Origin: Acidovorax sp. YS12
Lineage (GTDB): Bacteria > Pseudomonadota > Gammaproteobacteria > Burkholderiales > Burkholderiaceae_C
NCBI GenBank assembly: GCA_021496925.1
Contig: CP053915.1
Coordinates: forward strand, 372,001-436,000
Direction of reading: 5' to 3'
Length of the DNA stretch: 64,000 bases
Part shown: piece by piece, positions 9,012 through 18,287 of the stretch
Position numbering within the stretch: position 1 is the stretch's first letter
Layout of the letters: each line of letters starts with the position of its first letter
Program-made: the position numbers and the translations under genes
Notes under the pieces: generated by a model
What the model was told of the DNA's origin: nothing
What the model saw: the letters and a program-made list of their open reading frames with translations, nothing else
The model's database searches: none

Positions 9012-12000
9012 GCGAACACGGGCTCCAGGTCCAGCGCGCCGGACATGAGCCGCCACGCCTCGTTATCCGGCTGGTAGGCGTGTATGTCGCTGATCTGCAG
9101 CGCATCGGCGCCCCAGCGCACGAGGGATGAATCGCCCGGATGCAGGTGGTGCGGCACGAACAGCAGCGGCTCGTCGTGCTCCTGCGCCCAATCGCCCAGG
9201 CCCAGCAGCGCAGCCACGTCAGGCTCCAGCAAAGCGTTTTCCCAGGCGAGCTTCCAGCCGTTGCCCGCGCCCGCGTAGAGCGCGGCGGCATTCAGTCCGC
9301 CCCCGCGCGTGGAGGCCCAGCGGCGCAGGCGCTCGCAGGTGCTTGCGTGGTGCTCTGTGGCAAGGGGCTGGCCGCACCACACCCAGCCGATGCTGCCGCC
9401 CGGCGCGCTCGTGACCGAGAACCGCACGAAGCGCGCGGCCATGGCGAGATGGAACACGGCCACGCTCACCGGCCGCGTGACATCGAGGGCGAGCGGCGCA
9501 GACCATGCCACGCCATCCTGCGACACCTCTGCGGCCACGGCCGCGCCCTCTGGCAACTGGTAGCGCGCCAGGGCAATGGCGCCGATTTGCCGCACCGCGC
9601 CGAGGTCGATCGTCATGGTCGCGTCGCTGCCGTCCCAGCCCCAGGCCGTGGCCTGCGCGTCCTGCAAATTGCTGGCGGCGTGCGGCTGGTGCACCGTGAA
9701 GGCGTAGCCATCCCCCGGCACGAAGGACGGCGCCGCCCCAGCCTCAAACACCACCTGCAGGCCATCGGCCAGCGCCGCCTGGCCGCCTGGTGGAATGTCG
9801 GCCGGGGCAGACCAGGCGCCGCCATCGCGGCGCCAGCGGAACTGCCCGGCCTCGACCGAGAAGGTGAACGCATCGCCAAGCTGGAACGGAATGCCCCCCA
9901 GCGCGAGCCGCAGCGCCACCCCGGCCTGCGCGTACACGGGCGCGGCCGTGCCGTCCGTGGGCACGATGTAGTCGGGCAGCAGCCCGGCGCTGCTGCCCAG
10001 CACGCGCCAGGTCTGCACGTCCGTGCCGTCGATGCCCCCGGCCAGCCAAGCGGCCCCGGCGCCGATGGTCTGCAGGACGGCCTCATCGCCCACGCGGTAG
10101 GGGCGCTCGCTGTCCACCGATTCGATGCGCAGCGTGATCGAGTCGCCGATCTTGAGGTGGTTCTCGCACGCCACGGCCAGGCCGAAGCCGAACTCGCGCG
10201 TCGAGTACGGCTTGCCGTCCGCGTCGCGGCGGCTTGAGATATACGGTTTGTTCGTAAATGCGGGCAGGTAGTAGCCATCGTTATCGACCCACCAAAAGGG
10301 GTCTTCGTGGTCAATCCAGCACCCGCCCGCGTCTGTGGTGCTGGAATCAGATTTTGGGACGATGCCCGCCAGGGTGCGGCAGTAATCCATGCGCGCGGTA
10401 TACCGGCGCAGGAGCTGGACCCGATCCGCGTCGCCAGTTGTGGGGGATAAGTCCCCTGCCGCGCCAAGACAGGCATAGTCGGCCCAGCCGTCACCGTGCT
10501 GAACTCTGAAATTGTTGCCGCTTTCATCCCACTCAGGGGATGCCGGATCAACCCAGTTTTCGTCGCCGGGGGAAACGCCAGAACCATTACTCGCATACGC
10601 ACACACAAAGAGCTTGCCGCTCACCGGGTTCAGCCAGACGCTCTTAGGTTTGGCCTGAAGCATCGTGCGCTCAAACGGCTCTTTGCCGCCCAGCGCCAGC
10701 AGCACTGCCATATCCGCCACCATCGCCGCATAAGCCGTATCCCACTCGGCCAGCGCGGGCGTGGACTCGTAAATCTCCCCCAGCGCAAGCGCGAAAGCGC
10801 CCGCAATGCCATCGGCAAAATCCATATCCTCCCTGGAATACGCCGGATTGGGCTGCACTGCGGTATTGCTGGCAGCAAACAAGGAGCGCCACTGGTACAG
10901 CGGCGCAAGGCGCATCTGGTGCGCCGGATCGAGTGGCATGTCGTCACCTCCTAAACCGAGACATTTGTCAGAAACCTTGATCGGCGGCACCTTGCGGCAG
11001 TCGCACTGCGCGGGCGGGCGCTTGACGTACCTGAACGTGACCGTGAGCGGGCGGGCGTTGATGCCCAGCTTCACTGGCCGCAGGCACGCGCTGGGCGTCA
11101 CCTCGCCCTTATCCTCATCACGCCCCACGGGGGACCACACCACGCTCCACTGCCCGCTGCCCACGGCCGCAGGGTCAACCGATGGGATCGTGAACAGTGC
11201 CGCGCTGCTGGCATACGGCACGCCCGTGGTCGCCCCGGCCAGCGTGCCTGACACGTCGCCCGCCACGCTCCAGCGCTCCTTGCCCACCACGTCCGCGTTG
11301 ATGCAGCGCACCGTCAGCGTCTGCGTGGGCGCCTGATCGGGCACGGCCACGTCACGCAGCGCCACCCGGCCCGCCATCGCCATGAGCCAGGCGCTGGTGC
11401 GCAGCGGCACGTCGATAGCTGCTTGCCCGCCGCTGGTGCGGTCAGCGGCCACCACGCCCGCCACTTCCACCAACGCCGAGTTGCCCAGTGCGGTCAGCAG
11501 GTCATAGAACGTGACGATGGCGGCCTGCGCCGGGGTGGCCTGCGTGTCCCCGAAGGTCTCCGTAGCCACGCCGTCGCTCACGGTCACGACATAGCCGCCC
11601 GTAACGCTGTAGACCGCCGTGCTTGCGGGCACGTCGCGCTGCAGCGCGGGCGAGAGGCCGAATTGCCAGGCGCCGTCCTTGAACTTGCGCCAGGGCCGGT
11701 ACACCTGGGGGTCGAAGCCAAACGCGATACGCGGGCTTGCCGCGTCGAGTTCGTCCTTGGGCGACAACGGCAGGCCGCCGAAGTCCCACTGCGGCCCGGT
11801 CTGCGTGGCCGTGCTGGTGCTCCAGGGCGCCAGCAGCGCCCAGGCCGTGGCCGTGCGCGTGATGGCGGGCTGCACGGTGATATGCAGGGCATTGCCGCCG
11901 CTGCCCGGCGTGCGGGCGCGGATGCGCACTTCGCGCACGTCCAGGCCCGCCGTGGATGTCTCAATGCCCAGGTCGGCCAGCGTGACCGTGAACTCCTGCA

Positions 12001-12283
12001 GCGCGGCACCAGCGTCCACGCTTTGCACCGTGAGCTGCCCATTGCCCACGCCGACGAACTGCGGCACCGAGGCGCGCGGGACGCCCCCGGCCGAGACGAT
12101 CTCTACATCGACGCCCGCCGCTTCGTGGCCCGTGTAGCTGCCCGCCAGGCGCACCCGGCCGCCGCCCGTGCGGCGCGCGGAAACCCGCTCAATCGCCGTG
12201 CTCGCGCGCACACTGCTGGCCGCCAGGGTTGCGGTGCGGGCGAGGTTGTCACGGCCGGAGAGGTAGCGCTGTACGGAGGGCAT
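9008..12283 (-). CDS. Large phage tail protein (distal tail/tip)
   Basis: A 1091-residue structural protein, first gene after the tape measure and head of a late unit (predicted promoter 12290-12333). The N-terminal 400 residues are beta-rich. A cysteine-containing stretch (QCDCRKVPPIKVSDKCLG) lies near residue 440. A discoidin/F5-8C-like segment (DATMTIDLGAVRQIGAIALA) near residue 895 suggests carbohydrate binding. No Shine-Dalgarno is visible before the ATG, and the predicted transcription start is the A of this ATG. Function is inferred from size and position. Confidence 0.78.
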   Translation of the reverse strand: MPSVQRYLSGRDNLARTATLAASSVRASTAIERVSARRTGGGRVRLAGSYTGHEAAGVDVEIVSAGGVPRASVPQFVGVGNGQLTVQSVDAGAALQEFTVTLADLGIETSTAGLDVREVRIRARTPGSGGNALHITVQPAITRTATAWALLAPWSTSTATQTGPQWDFGGLPLSPKDELDAASPRIAFGFDPQVYRPWRKFKDGAWQFGLSPALQRDVPASTAVYSVTGGYVVTVSDGVATETFGDTQATPAQAAIVTFYDLLTALGNSALVEVAGVVAADRTSGGQAAIDVPLRTSAWLMAMAGRVALRDVAVPDQAPTQTLTVRCINADVVGKERWSVAGDVSGTLAGATTGVPYASSAALFTIPSVDPAAVGSGQWSVVWSPVGRDEDKGEVTPSACLRPVKLGINARPLTVTFRYVKRPPAQCDCRKVPPIKVSDKCLGLGGDDMPLDPAHQMRLAPLYQWRSLFAASNTAVQPNPAYSREDMDFADGIAGAFALALGEIYESTPALAEWDTAYAAMVADMAVLLALGGKEPFERTMLQAKPKSVWLNPVSGKLFVCAYASNGSGVSPGDENWVDPASPEWDESGNNFRVQHGDGWADYACLGAAGDLSPTTGDADRVQLLRRYTARMDYCRTLAGIVPKSDSSTTDAGGCWIDHEDPFWWVDNDGYYLPAFTNKPYISSRRDADGKPYSTREFGFGLAVACENHLKIGDSITLRIESVDSERPYRVGDEAVLQTIGAGAAWLAGGIDGTDVQTWRVLGSSAGLLPDYIVPTDGTAAPVYAQAGVALRLALGGIPFQLGDAFTFSVEAGQFRWRRDGGAWSAPADIPPGGQAALADGLQVVFEAGAAPSFVPGDGYAFTVHQPHAASNLQDAQATAWGWDGSDATMTIDLGAVRQIGAIALARYQLPEGAAVAAEVSQDGVAWSAPLALDVTRPVSVAVFHLAMAARFVRFSVTSAPGGSIGWVWCGQPLATEHHASTCERLRRWASTRGGGLNAAALYAGAGNGWKLAWENALLEPDVAALLGLGDWAQEHDEPLLFVPHHLHPGDSSLVRWGADALQISDIHAYQPDNEAWRLMSGALDLEPVFA

Positions 12284-12289
12284 GCAGCG

Positions 12290-12333
12290 ACTGTGCCGCT
12301 ACACGCCTTCGCGCAGTGATGAAAACGCTTTAG
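12290..12333 (-). promoter_or_regulatory. Predicted late promoter P1 (tail tip unit)
   Basis: Minus-strand dyad CTAAAGCGTTTTCA (12320-12333), then after exactly 24 nt the hexamer CACAGT (12290-12295). Seven bases beyond lies the ATG of the 1091-residue tail protein (12283), which would be +1. The element follows directly behind the stop of the tape-measure gene. Three other late units carry the same arrangement. Confidence 0.7.
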
Positions 12334-12336
12334 AAC

Positions 12337-15300
12337 TCAGCGCGCGAGCTGGGCGATGCGGCGCAGCTCGGGTTCGATCAAGCGGGCGAGCTGGACCGGA
12401 TCGTTGATGCCGTTAGCGTGCAGCGTGATCTGCACGGGCGGGCGCTGCGGCATGTCGCCCGGCACCGGCCCGCGCGCACCGCCGCCGCCCGTGTCCTCGG
12501 CCGTGCGGCCGCCGCCATCGGACACACCGCTGCCGCCGCTGCGGCCGCCGCCGCCCTTCGTCTTGCCGCCCGAGCCGCCTTCCTCGCGCTCGCGGTCTTT
12601 GCGCTGCTTTTCCTCCTCGCGGTAGATCTCGCCCAGCACCACGAGCTGCTCCTCCAGCAGCGCCAGTTCCTTCGTGAGCCGCTCCGCTTCTTCATTGTTT
12701 TTGCGGATGCGGGCGCGCTCGATGTCGAGCCGCAGCAGCGCCATCTTGGCGCGCACCTCGGCTTCGTCGCGGGCCTGGTGCGCCTTCGCCACGTCTTCTT
12801 CCGAGCCGTGCAACTCCAGCAGGCGCATCTTCAAATCCTCCAGGCCCTGCGCCGCGCCCTGGTTAGAGCGCTCCAGCGACTGCTGGGCGGCGTCCAGCTC
12901 CTTGAGCGCCGCCGACATGGCCCAGGCCAGCTTCGGCACGTCCTTTGCCCAGGCGCCGGATTCCCGGGCGATCTTCGCCATCTCCACGAAGTACTTGTCC
13001 GCCTGTTGCTCGGCCTGCATCCAGGCGTTGACGGCCTCGTTCGCCGCCTCGTTCTGCGCGGCGGCCTGCTTCTGCAGAGCGGTGCGCGAGTCGTCGGCCG
13101 CACTCGCCATCTCGCGCATGCCATCGGCGCCGTCCTTCGCCGCGTCGCCTACCTTCTTGGTTGCGTCCTCGGCCTCTTTCATCGACTTGACGATGGACTT
13201 GCCCGCCTTGTCCGTTTCGACCACGAAGCCATGCTGACGGGCCTGGGACTGGATCGTCGCGTCCGCGATGCCATCGTTCGCGGCAATCGCCGCCTCGGCC
13301 ATGGCCTTCCAGGCCTCGTTGATCTCGCGTGGCGTGGCCGTGCCGCTGGCCTGCACCACGTCGAAGGCTTCCTTGGCTGTGCGTGCCAGTTCCTTGAGTT
13401 CGGCCTGGGGCTTGACGCCGAGCTGGCGCAGCGCTTCGCCCAGGCTCTGTATGCCCGGTATCTGCCCTTCGATGGTCGCGCGCTGCTTGTCCAGCGCAGA
13501 CTGCAGGCGGCCCATGCCGTCCGCGCTTACCTGGCCCGCCGCGCCCATGGCCTTGAGCTTTTGCTCCATGGCGTCGATGGCCTGCAGGCTGTCGGCCTTG
13601 GGGATGGCGGCAGCGAAAGCCATTTCGATGGCACGGGCGGCGTCCTTTGCCCCCGCGCCTGCCGCCTTGGCGGACTCGGCCACCAGGTCAACCTGGTTGA
13701 TGGCCTCCTGCGCGCCCGTGCTGATCTTGCCCAGGGCCTGCGCGGCGTTCACGCCCAGCCGGTCGAAGCTGGCCGACAGGATTTGATCGTTGGCCTGGGC
13801 AAACTCCTGCGCACTGAGCGTGCCCTGCGCAAAAGCCGCCTTCACGGACAACGAGAAATCGTTGAGCTGCTGCGTATTGAGCTTGCCCAGGGCCTGCTGC
13901 CAGGCACCTGCCACCTGCTGCGCGCTCAGCACGCCCGTGCTGCCCAGCTCCTGCAGTGCGCGGGCGAATGCCGCGATGCTCCCCTTGTCGTCGAGTTTCA
14001 GCGATTCGACAAGCTTGTCCACCGCGCCCTGTACGCCTTCGGTGCCACTCTTGAGCGTGTGAAACTCGACCACCAGCGCCTTCACACCTTGCGCTGCGCC
14101 TGCCTGGTCAAGCTGCACACGCAAACGCGCAGCAGCATCTCCCGCCAGCAGTCCCGCCTGCTGCGCCTCTTTCAGCCTGTCGCGCAACTGCGCTACTACC
14201 TCCACCGATTTCGCGCCCTTAATCGCCTCGGTGAAGACCTTCTCCAGCGCCGCCGCCGCTTGTTGCGCACCTTGGCCGGCCGCCTGCGCTCCGGTGCCAA
14301 GCTCCTTCATTTTTTGCGTTACGGCCTGCACAGCCTCGCTCGCCTTGGCATTGGCCTGGGCCGCCGCGTCGGCGGCTTTGCCCTGTTCCTGCACCGCCGC
14401 CTTGGCCTTACCCGCAGAGGCGAATAGCTGGGCGTATTCGTCGTCGATCTGCTCCAGCTTGGCGCGCAGGCGCTCTTGCGCGGCTGCAACGGTGTCATCC
14501 GTGAAAGGCGCCCTCATCATCTCCCAGGCGGTCTGCGCCATTGCAGCAGCCTTGGTCAGCCCAGCGGCCATGGCAATACCCGCGCGCTCGACCTCCACGA
14601 ACTCATTGCGCAAGTACGTACCGATATCCCACCCCACGGCAAAGCTGCCCAGCGCCACCGACAGGCCCGCCACAGCGGTTTTGAGTGCGCCCGCCGCAGT
14701 CGCGGCACCAACCAGCCCCCCCGTCAGCGCAGGCATCAGCGCCGAGAGTCCTGCGATGGCCGTCGTACCCGCCATGCGCAATGCACCAAACGCCACACCC
14801 AGCGCGCCTGCCGATGCAGCCGCCGTGACCAGCGATGCGGCTACTCCCGAGATGGCCGGAAACGCTTTTGCAAAATCCGCCACCCACAGCGTGGCCGTTT
14901 TGAGCCCACTAGCCACCGCGTTGATGACAGGCAGGAACACCGTCCCCAGATTGATACCCGCCTCATCAGCGGCGTTCTTGAGCAGCTTGAGCTGCGCGCC
15001 AGTGGTTTTCACCCGCGTCTCAAACTCCTGCTGCATCGCCCCGGCGGTTTTGGCCTTGTCGCCCACTAGGCCCAGCGCTTTCTGATATTGATCCAGGCCG
15101 CCGAGAAGGCGCGCTACATCGTCCTGGTACTCTTGGCCGAACAAGCGCGAAAGCACCTCCGCCTGCTTCTTTCCGTCGAGTTTCGAGAGCGTTTGCAGGA
15201 AGCTCTCGATAGCCTTTTGCGGGTTGTCTCGAATGTCCTTTGCCAACTGCTTGGCCGACACCCCCGCCTCGGCCAGCGCAAGCTGAAACTCTTTCCCCTG

Positions 15301-16902
15301 AACCCCGGCCGTTTGCAGCTTCGAGAGGATGGCATTGATGCCTGTGCCCGCCACCTCCGAGGAGACACCAAGGCTCAACATGGCCGCCGATAGTGCCGCC
15401 GCCTGTTCGGCCGATAGGCCGAACTGTTTGGATGTGCCGCCGATGCGGGTCAGCACGTCGATGATGTCCTTTTCCTTGGACGCCATGTTATTGCCAAGGG
15501 CATTGATGGCATCACCAAGACTGCGAACCTGCTCCAACGGCAAGCTAAACACGTTGGACAGCTTTGCCACGGCCTCGCCCGCCTGCTCAGCGTTCATGTT
15601 GAATGCCGTGGCCATCTGGGCAGACAGCTCAACGAACTGCTCCAGCTTCTCCAGCGGAATCCCCAATTGCCCGCCCGCTGCCGCCATAGCCGCCAGTTCA
15701 GTGGCCGCCATGGGAATGGTGCGTGTCATTTCCTTGATGCGACCATTCAGGGTCGCCATCTGCTCGTCGGTGCCGTTGACCACCTTTGCCACATCGGCCA
15801 TGGCGCTTTCGAAGTCAATGGCCTTCTTTGCCACCACCGCGAGCCCAGCCCCGGATGCGGCCATGCTGGCGAACTCCATCTTGGCTTTGCCGAGGGACTC
15901 CTTCCAGCCGTTGGTCTGCTGGTGCAGTTCCCGAATCCTCTCTTCCACTTTCATGGCGGCCTGCGCCAGCTCGGTGCTTGTGAGCTTGCCGCTGGCCTTG
16001 AGCTGCTCGTAGGCCTGGCGCGTCTTGTCGATCTCCTTTTGCACGTCCGCATGGGCGCGCACGCCCAGCAGTTCGCGGTTTGCCAGTACCGATGCAGCTT
16101 CTTCCGCTTTACGCGCGAGGGCGGCCAGGTTGGCGCGCGAGGCATCCAGCCCACGATTGAGCCCCACCTGGGAATCGGCCAGGGCCTTGGCCGAAATGCC
16201 CATGCCTGCCAGCGCATCGCGCGAGCGCTGCAGTTCCTGGCTTTGGCTTGCGAGCGCCTGTTTTGCCTGCCCTGCCGACTGCCGTAGGCCGTCGAATTCT
16301 TTTTGCGCCGCGCCCACGTCGCGCTGCGCGGCCTTGGCTGCGCTGGCGTTGTCGCGCTGGGCCTGTGCCAATGCAGCGACGCCTGCCGCTGCCGCCTTGT
16401 ACTCGCCCTTGAGCACGGCGAGCTGCGCCTCGCCGTCCTTGAGCCGCTCTGCCATTACGGCCGAGGCATCGCCGGATTCCGTGGCGGCCTTCGCCATGGT
16501 CTTGAGCTCGGCCCCCAGTTGCTTGATGGCCTCGCCCATGGCGCTTTGCTGCGCGCGGGCCTGGGCCAGCGTGGCACTGGCCTGCTGCTCGGCCGCAGCG
16601 GCTGCGGCCAGTGCCGCCTGCTTGTCCTTGAGCGCAAGCGCTGCATCGCGCGTGGCCTTCTGCAGTTGCTGGGTGCGGGCCGCCGCTTCGGTCGTTGCGG
16701 CCTTGAGACGCTCGAAGCCCTCAATGGCCGCTTGCTGGGCGCCGAGCTTGTTGATCTCCGCCGCCAGCTCCGCCAGTTCCGGCCCGGCCTGGTCTGCGCC
16801 GTCCTTGAGTTTGTCCAACTCTTCGCGCAGGCTTATGATTTCGTCACCGCCCTTGGCGCTGGTTTCCAGCACCAGCTTGGCCTTCATTTCTTGACCCGAC
16901 AT
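12337..16902 (-). CDS. Phage tail tape measure protein
   Basis: A 1521-residue tape measure that would set tail length and be packed inside the tail tube. The N-terminal 330 residues are a long Ala/Gln/Lys-rich coiled coil. A TP901-type core follows near residues 340-620 (FESAMADVAKVVNGTDEQM, then NVFSLPLEQVRSLGDAIN), then hydrophobic Ala/Gly segments near 680-760 and a further coiled-coil half. The C terminus before residue 1500 is a Gly/Arg-rich linker. Length predicts a tail of about 220 nm at 1.5 angstrom per residue, an estimate only. The start is preceded by GGAGA. Its ATG shares the palindrome CATG with an opposite-strand ATG at 16901. Confidence 0.94.
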   Translation of the reverse strand: MSGQEMKAKLVLETSAKGGDEIISLREELDKLKDGADQAGPELAELAAEINKLGAQQAAIEGFERLKAATTEAAARTQQLQKATRDAALALKDKQAALAAAAAAEQQASATLAQARAQQSAMGEAIKQLGAELKTMAKAATESGDASAVMAERLKDGEAQLAVLKGEYKAAAAGVAALAQAQRDNASAAKAAQRDVGAAQKEFDGLRQSAGQAKQALASQSQELQRSRDALAGMGISAKALADSQVGLNRGLDASRANLAALARKAEEAASVLANRELLGVRAHADVQKEIDKTRQAYEQLKASGKLTSTELAQAAMKVEERIRELHQQTNGWKESLGKAKMEFASMAASGAGLAVVAKKAIDFESAMADVAKVVNGTDEQMATLNGRIKEMTRTIPMAATELAAMAAAGGQLGIPLEKLEQFVELSAQMATAFNMNAEQAGEAVAKLSNVFSLPLEQVRSLGDAINALGNNMASKEKDIIDVLTRIGGTSKQFGLSAEQAAALSAAMLSLGVSSEVAGTGINAILSKLQTAGVQGKEFQLALAEAGVSAKQLAKDIRDNPQKAIESFLQTLSKLDGKKQAEVLSRLFGQEYQDDVARLLGGLDQYQKALGLVGDKAKTAGAMQQEFETRVKTTGAQLKLLKNAADEAGINLGTVFLPVINAVASGLKTATLWVADFAKAFPAISGVAASLVTAAASAGALGVAFGALRMAGTTAIAGLSALMPALTGGLVGAATAAGALKTAVAGLSVALGSFAVGWDIGTYLRNEFVEVERAGIAMAAGLTKAAAMAQTAWEMMRAPFTDDTVAAAQERLRAKLEQIDDEYAQLFASAGKAKAAVQEQGKAADAAAQANAKASEAVQAVTQKMKELGTGAQAAGQGAQQAAAALEKVFTEAIKGAKSVEVVAQLRDRLKEAQQAGLLAGDAAARLRVQLDQAGAAQGVKALVVEFHTLKSGTEGVQGAVDKLVESLKLDDKGSIAAFARALQELGSTGVLSAQQVAGAWQQALGKLNTQQLNDFSLSVKAAFAQGTLSAQEFAQANDQILSASFDRLGVNAAQALGKISTGAQEAINQVDLVAESAKAAGAGAKDAARAIEMAFAAAIPKADSLQAIDAMEQKLKAMGAAGQVSADGMGRLQSALDKQRATIEGQIPGIQSLGEALRQLGVKPQAELKELARTAKEAFDVVQASGTATPREINEAWKAMAEAAIAANDGIADATIQSQARQHGFVVETDKAGKSIVKSMKEAEDATKKVGDAAKDGADGMREMASAADDSRTALQKQAAAQNEAANEAVNAWMQAEQQADKYFVEMAKIARESGAWAKDVPKLAWAMSAALKELDAAQQSLERSNQGAAQGLEDLKMRLLELHGSEEDVAKAHQARDEAEVRAKMALLRLDIERARIRKNNEEAERLTKELALLEEQLVVLGEIYREEEKQRKDREREEGGSGGKTKGGGGRSGGSGVSDGGGRTAEDTGGGGARGPVPGDMPQRPPVQITLHANGINDPVQLARLIEPELRRIAQLAR

Positions 16903-17131
16903 GAATCAATCTCCAAAACATCCGCCGCTGACACGTTGGCAAAGCCTGGGGCTGCATGCTGTTGTGCTGCTGCCCGTGCTGGGTGTGTTGGTTGCATTGC
17001 TGAATGGCATCCCCATGCAAACCATCGTCAGCATTGCAGTGGGCGTGCCATTGGCGGTTATCTTCATCGGCACCCCCATTGCCCTCGCACTTGGGCTTTT
17101 CTTCACCATGGTGCGCAAGGCATTCAGCTAG
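16901..17131 (+). CDS. Small two-helix membrane protein, moron-like
   Basis: A 76-residue protein on the strand opposite to all surrounding tail genes. Two clean transmembrane helices are visible (about 17-37, GLHAVVLLPVLGVLVALLNG, and 42-68, ending LALGLFFTMV) with a basic C terminus (RKAFS). It sits between the tail tube and tape-measure genes and ends 12 bp before a bidirectional terminator, the classic layout of a moron expressed on its own. A superinfection-exclusion or membrane role would fit but is not shown. Its ATG overlaps the tape-measure ATG in CATG, and I see no strong ribosome binding site, so a spurious frame remains possible. Confidence 0.5.
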   Translation: MNQSPKHPPLTRWQSLGLHAVVLLPVLGVLVALLNGIPMQTIVSIAVGVPLAVIFIGTPIALALGLFFTMVRKAFS

Positions 17132-17143
17132 CCCTTGCGCAAG

Positions 17144-17183
17144 AAAAAAACCGCGCCCAGGCAAACGCCCGGCGCGGTTTTTT
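17144..17183. terminator. Bidirectional rho-independent terminator
   Basis: An 11-bp perfect stem, AAAACCGCGCC (17147-17157) with GGCGCGGTTTT (17171-17181), has a T6 run on the plus side and a T7 run on the minus side. It would end the plus-strand small membrane gene and also the minus-strand tail tube transcript, so the tape-measure gene needs read-through, antitermination or its own promoter. Confidence 0.88.
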
Positions 17184-17201
17184 ATTGCCCCCCGGCCAGG
17201 G

Positions 17202-17993
17202 TCAGACCATCGCGTCGATACGCATGAACGGGCCAAACAGCGGATCGGCCTGCAGGTCGGGCACATACAGCGCCTGACCCTTGAGCGACAGCTCGCTTTC
17301 TTCGCTGGTGATCCAGCCGAAGTCGCCGTCCATGGCCAGGCTGATGCGCGGGATGATGACGCGCACCTTCTGGCCGTCGCCGTTGACCCCGGAGAAGACG
17401 ATCCCGCGCTCGACGTTCGTCTTGCTGAATGCAGCGATGTTCACGAAGCCTTCGTACTCGTAGTCCACCTTCAACGGCTCGACGTGCGCGGCGGGGTGCG
17501 CCAGCAGGCGGTAGCGGCTGTGCGCCGCGTCGGCCAGCTCGTAGTGCGTGTTTTCGATGTACACCAGCGGCGTGCCCGCGGTGCTGTCGTTGATGGTCAC
17601 GCTCTTGCTGCGCGGGTAGCGCAAAAAGAAGTAGTCCCCCGGCTCCAGCTTCGCCAGTTGCTCGTCCGTCACGGTACCCGAAGGGATTTCCACGGCCGCA
17701 CCGAAGAACGCCTGGGCCAGCGTGCGCGAGTCGAACTGCACCATCGTCAGGGCGACTTGCAGGCTCTTTGCCGACTCGATCTCCTTGAGGGCCAGACGCT
17801 GGCCGGAGCAGCTCTCGGGAATCGTTTTGGTCTCGCGCGAGGGCGTGGCGGTAAGCGAGCGGTTGCCGCAGCCCACGCTATACAGGTTCGTGAGGAAACC
17901 CATTTCAGGGCGGCCGTTGATCGGGTCGTAGGTGCCAATGTGCACCGGGCCCTGGCCGTTCCAGATGATGCTGGTAGATGCTTGTGCGGCCAT
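17202..17993 (-). CDS. Major tail tube protein
   Basis: A 263-residue protein, the likely tube subunit: right size, beta-rich, one gene upstream of the tape measure. The sequence has the alternating pattern of tube proteins (GPVHIGTYDPINGRPEMGFL near the N terminus, PRISLAMDGDFGWITSEESE near the C terminus). No sheath gene precedes it, so the tail is probably long and non-contractile. It follows the small 67-residue gene with a 3-bp gap. Confidence 0.82.
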   Translation of the reverse strand: MAAQASTSIIWNGQGPVHIGTYDPINGRPEMGFLTNLYSVGCGNRSLTATPSRETKTIPESCSGQRLALKEIESAKSLQVALTMVQFDSRTLAQAFFGAAVEIPSGTVTDEQLAKLEPGDYFFLRYPRSKSVTINDSTAGTPLVYIENTHYELADAAHSRYRLLAHPAAHVEPLKVDYEYEGFVNIAAFSKTNVERGIVFSGVNGDGQKVRVIIPRISLAMDGDFGWITSEESELSLKGQALYVPDLQADPLFGPFMRIDAMV

Positions 17994-17996
17994 GGC

Positions 17997-18200
17997 TTAT
18001 TCCTTCTTGGCGGCGGGAGTTGTGGAGGTGGCGGCGGGCGCAGGCGCAGCCTTCGCAACACCCAGGGAATCGAGCCATCCGGCCTTGCCTTCGGGCAGCG
18101 CCAGGAAATGGCCGGGCTTGTAGTCGCGCCCTGCGTGGCGGTGCGGCTTGAGCAGCTCGATGCGCACGCGCGGCGGCTGCGAGTCGGGTTTTGTGGACAT
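17997..18200 (-). CDS. Small phage structural-module protein
   Basis: A 67-residue protein with a compact 45-residue N-terminal domain (VRIELLKPHRHAGRDYKPGH, then LPEGKAGWLDSLGVA) and an Ala/Pro/Thr-rich tail. Similar 60-80-residue proteins occur before the tail tube gene in Mu-like phages, but I cannot name the family with certainty. It is the first gene behind late promoter P2. Its AGGAG (18210-18214) sits in the 3' arm of a 7-bp hairpin. Confidence 0.75.
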   Translation of the reverse strand: MSTKPDSQPPRVRIELLKPHRHAGRDYKPGHFLALPEGKAGWLDSLGVAKAAPAPAATSTTPAAKKE

Positions 18201-18205
18201 GAAAA

Positions 18206-18227
18206 AGGGCTCCTGTTTAAGAGCCCT
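18206..18227 (-). promoter_or_regulatory. Hairpin covering a ribosome binding site
   Basis: On the minus strand AGGGCTC (18227-18221) pairs with GAGCCCT (18212-18206) around an 8-nt loop, followed by TTTTTC and the ATG at 18200. The 3' arm contains part of the AGGAG site. It looks like a terminator, or a ribosome-binding-site clamp for read-through RNA. A transcript begun at the predicted P2 start (about 18222) would lack the 5' arm and so expose the site. Confidence 0.55.
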
Positions 18228-18228
18228 C

Positions 18229-18272
18229 AGTGTTCGCCGCCCTGGCGTTTTGCGCTCAGCAAAACGCTTTAG
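18229..18272 (-). promoter_or_regulatory. Predicted late promoter P2 (tail tube unit)
   Basis: Dyad CTAAAGCGTTTTGC (18259-18272) with the hexamer AACACT (18229-18234) after exactly 24 nt. Part of the dyad also belongs to a 9-bp inverted repeat GCGTTTTGC/GCAAAACGC (18245-18253 and 18259-18267). Predicted +1 is near 18222, giving a leader of about 22 nt with a Shine-Dalgarno, unlike the other three late promoters. Confidence 0.65.
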
Positions 18273-18287
18273 GAAATGCAGCCGCGC

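Noticed and set aside
12418..14427. 669-codon plus-strand frame opposite the tape measure
   Set aside because: Antisense of a repetitive coiled-coil gene; low-complexity Leu/Arg/His text with no motif.
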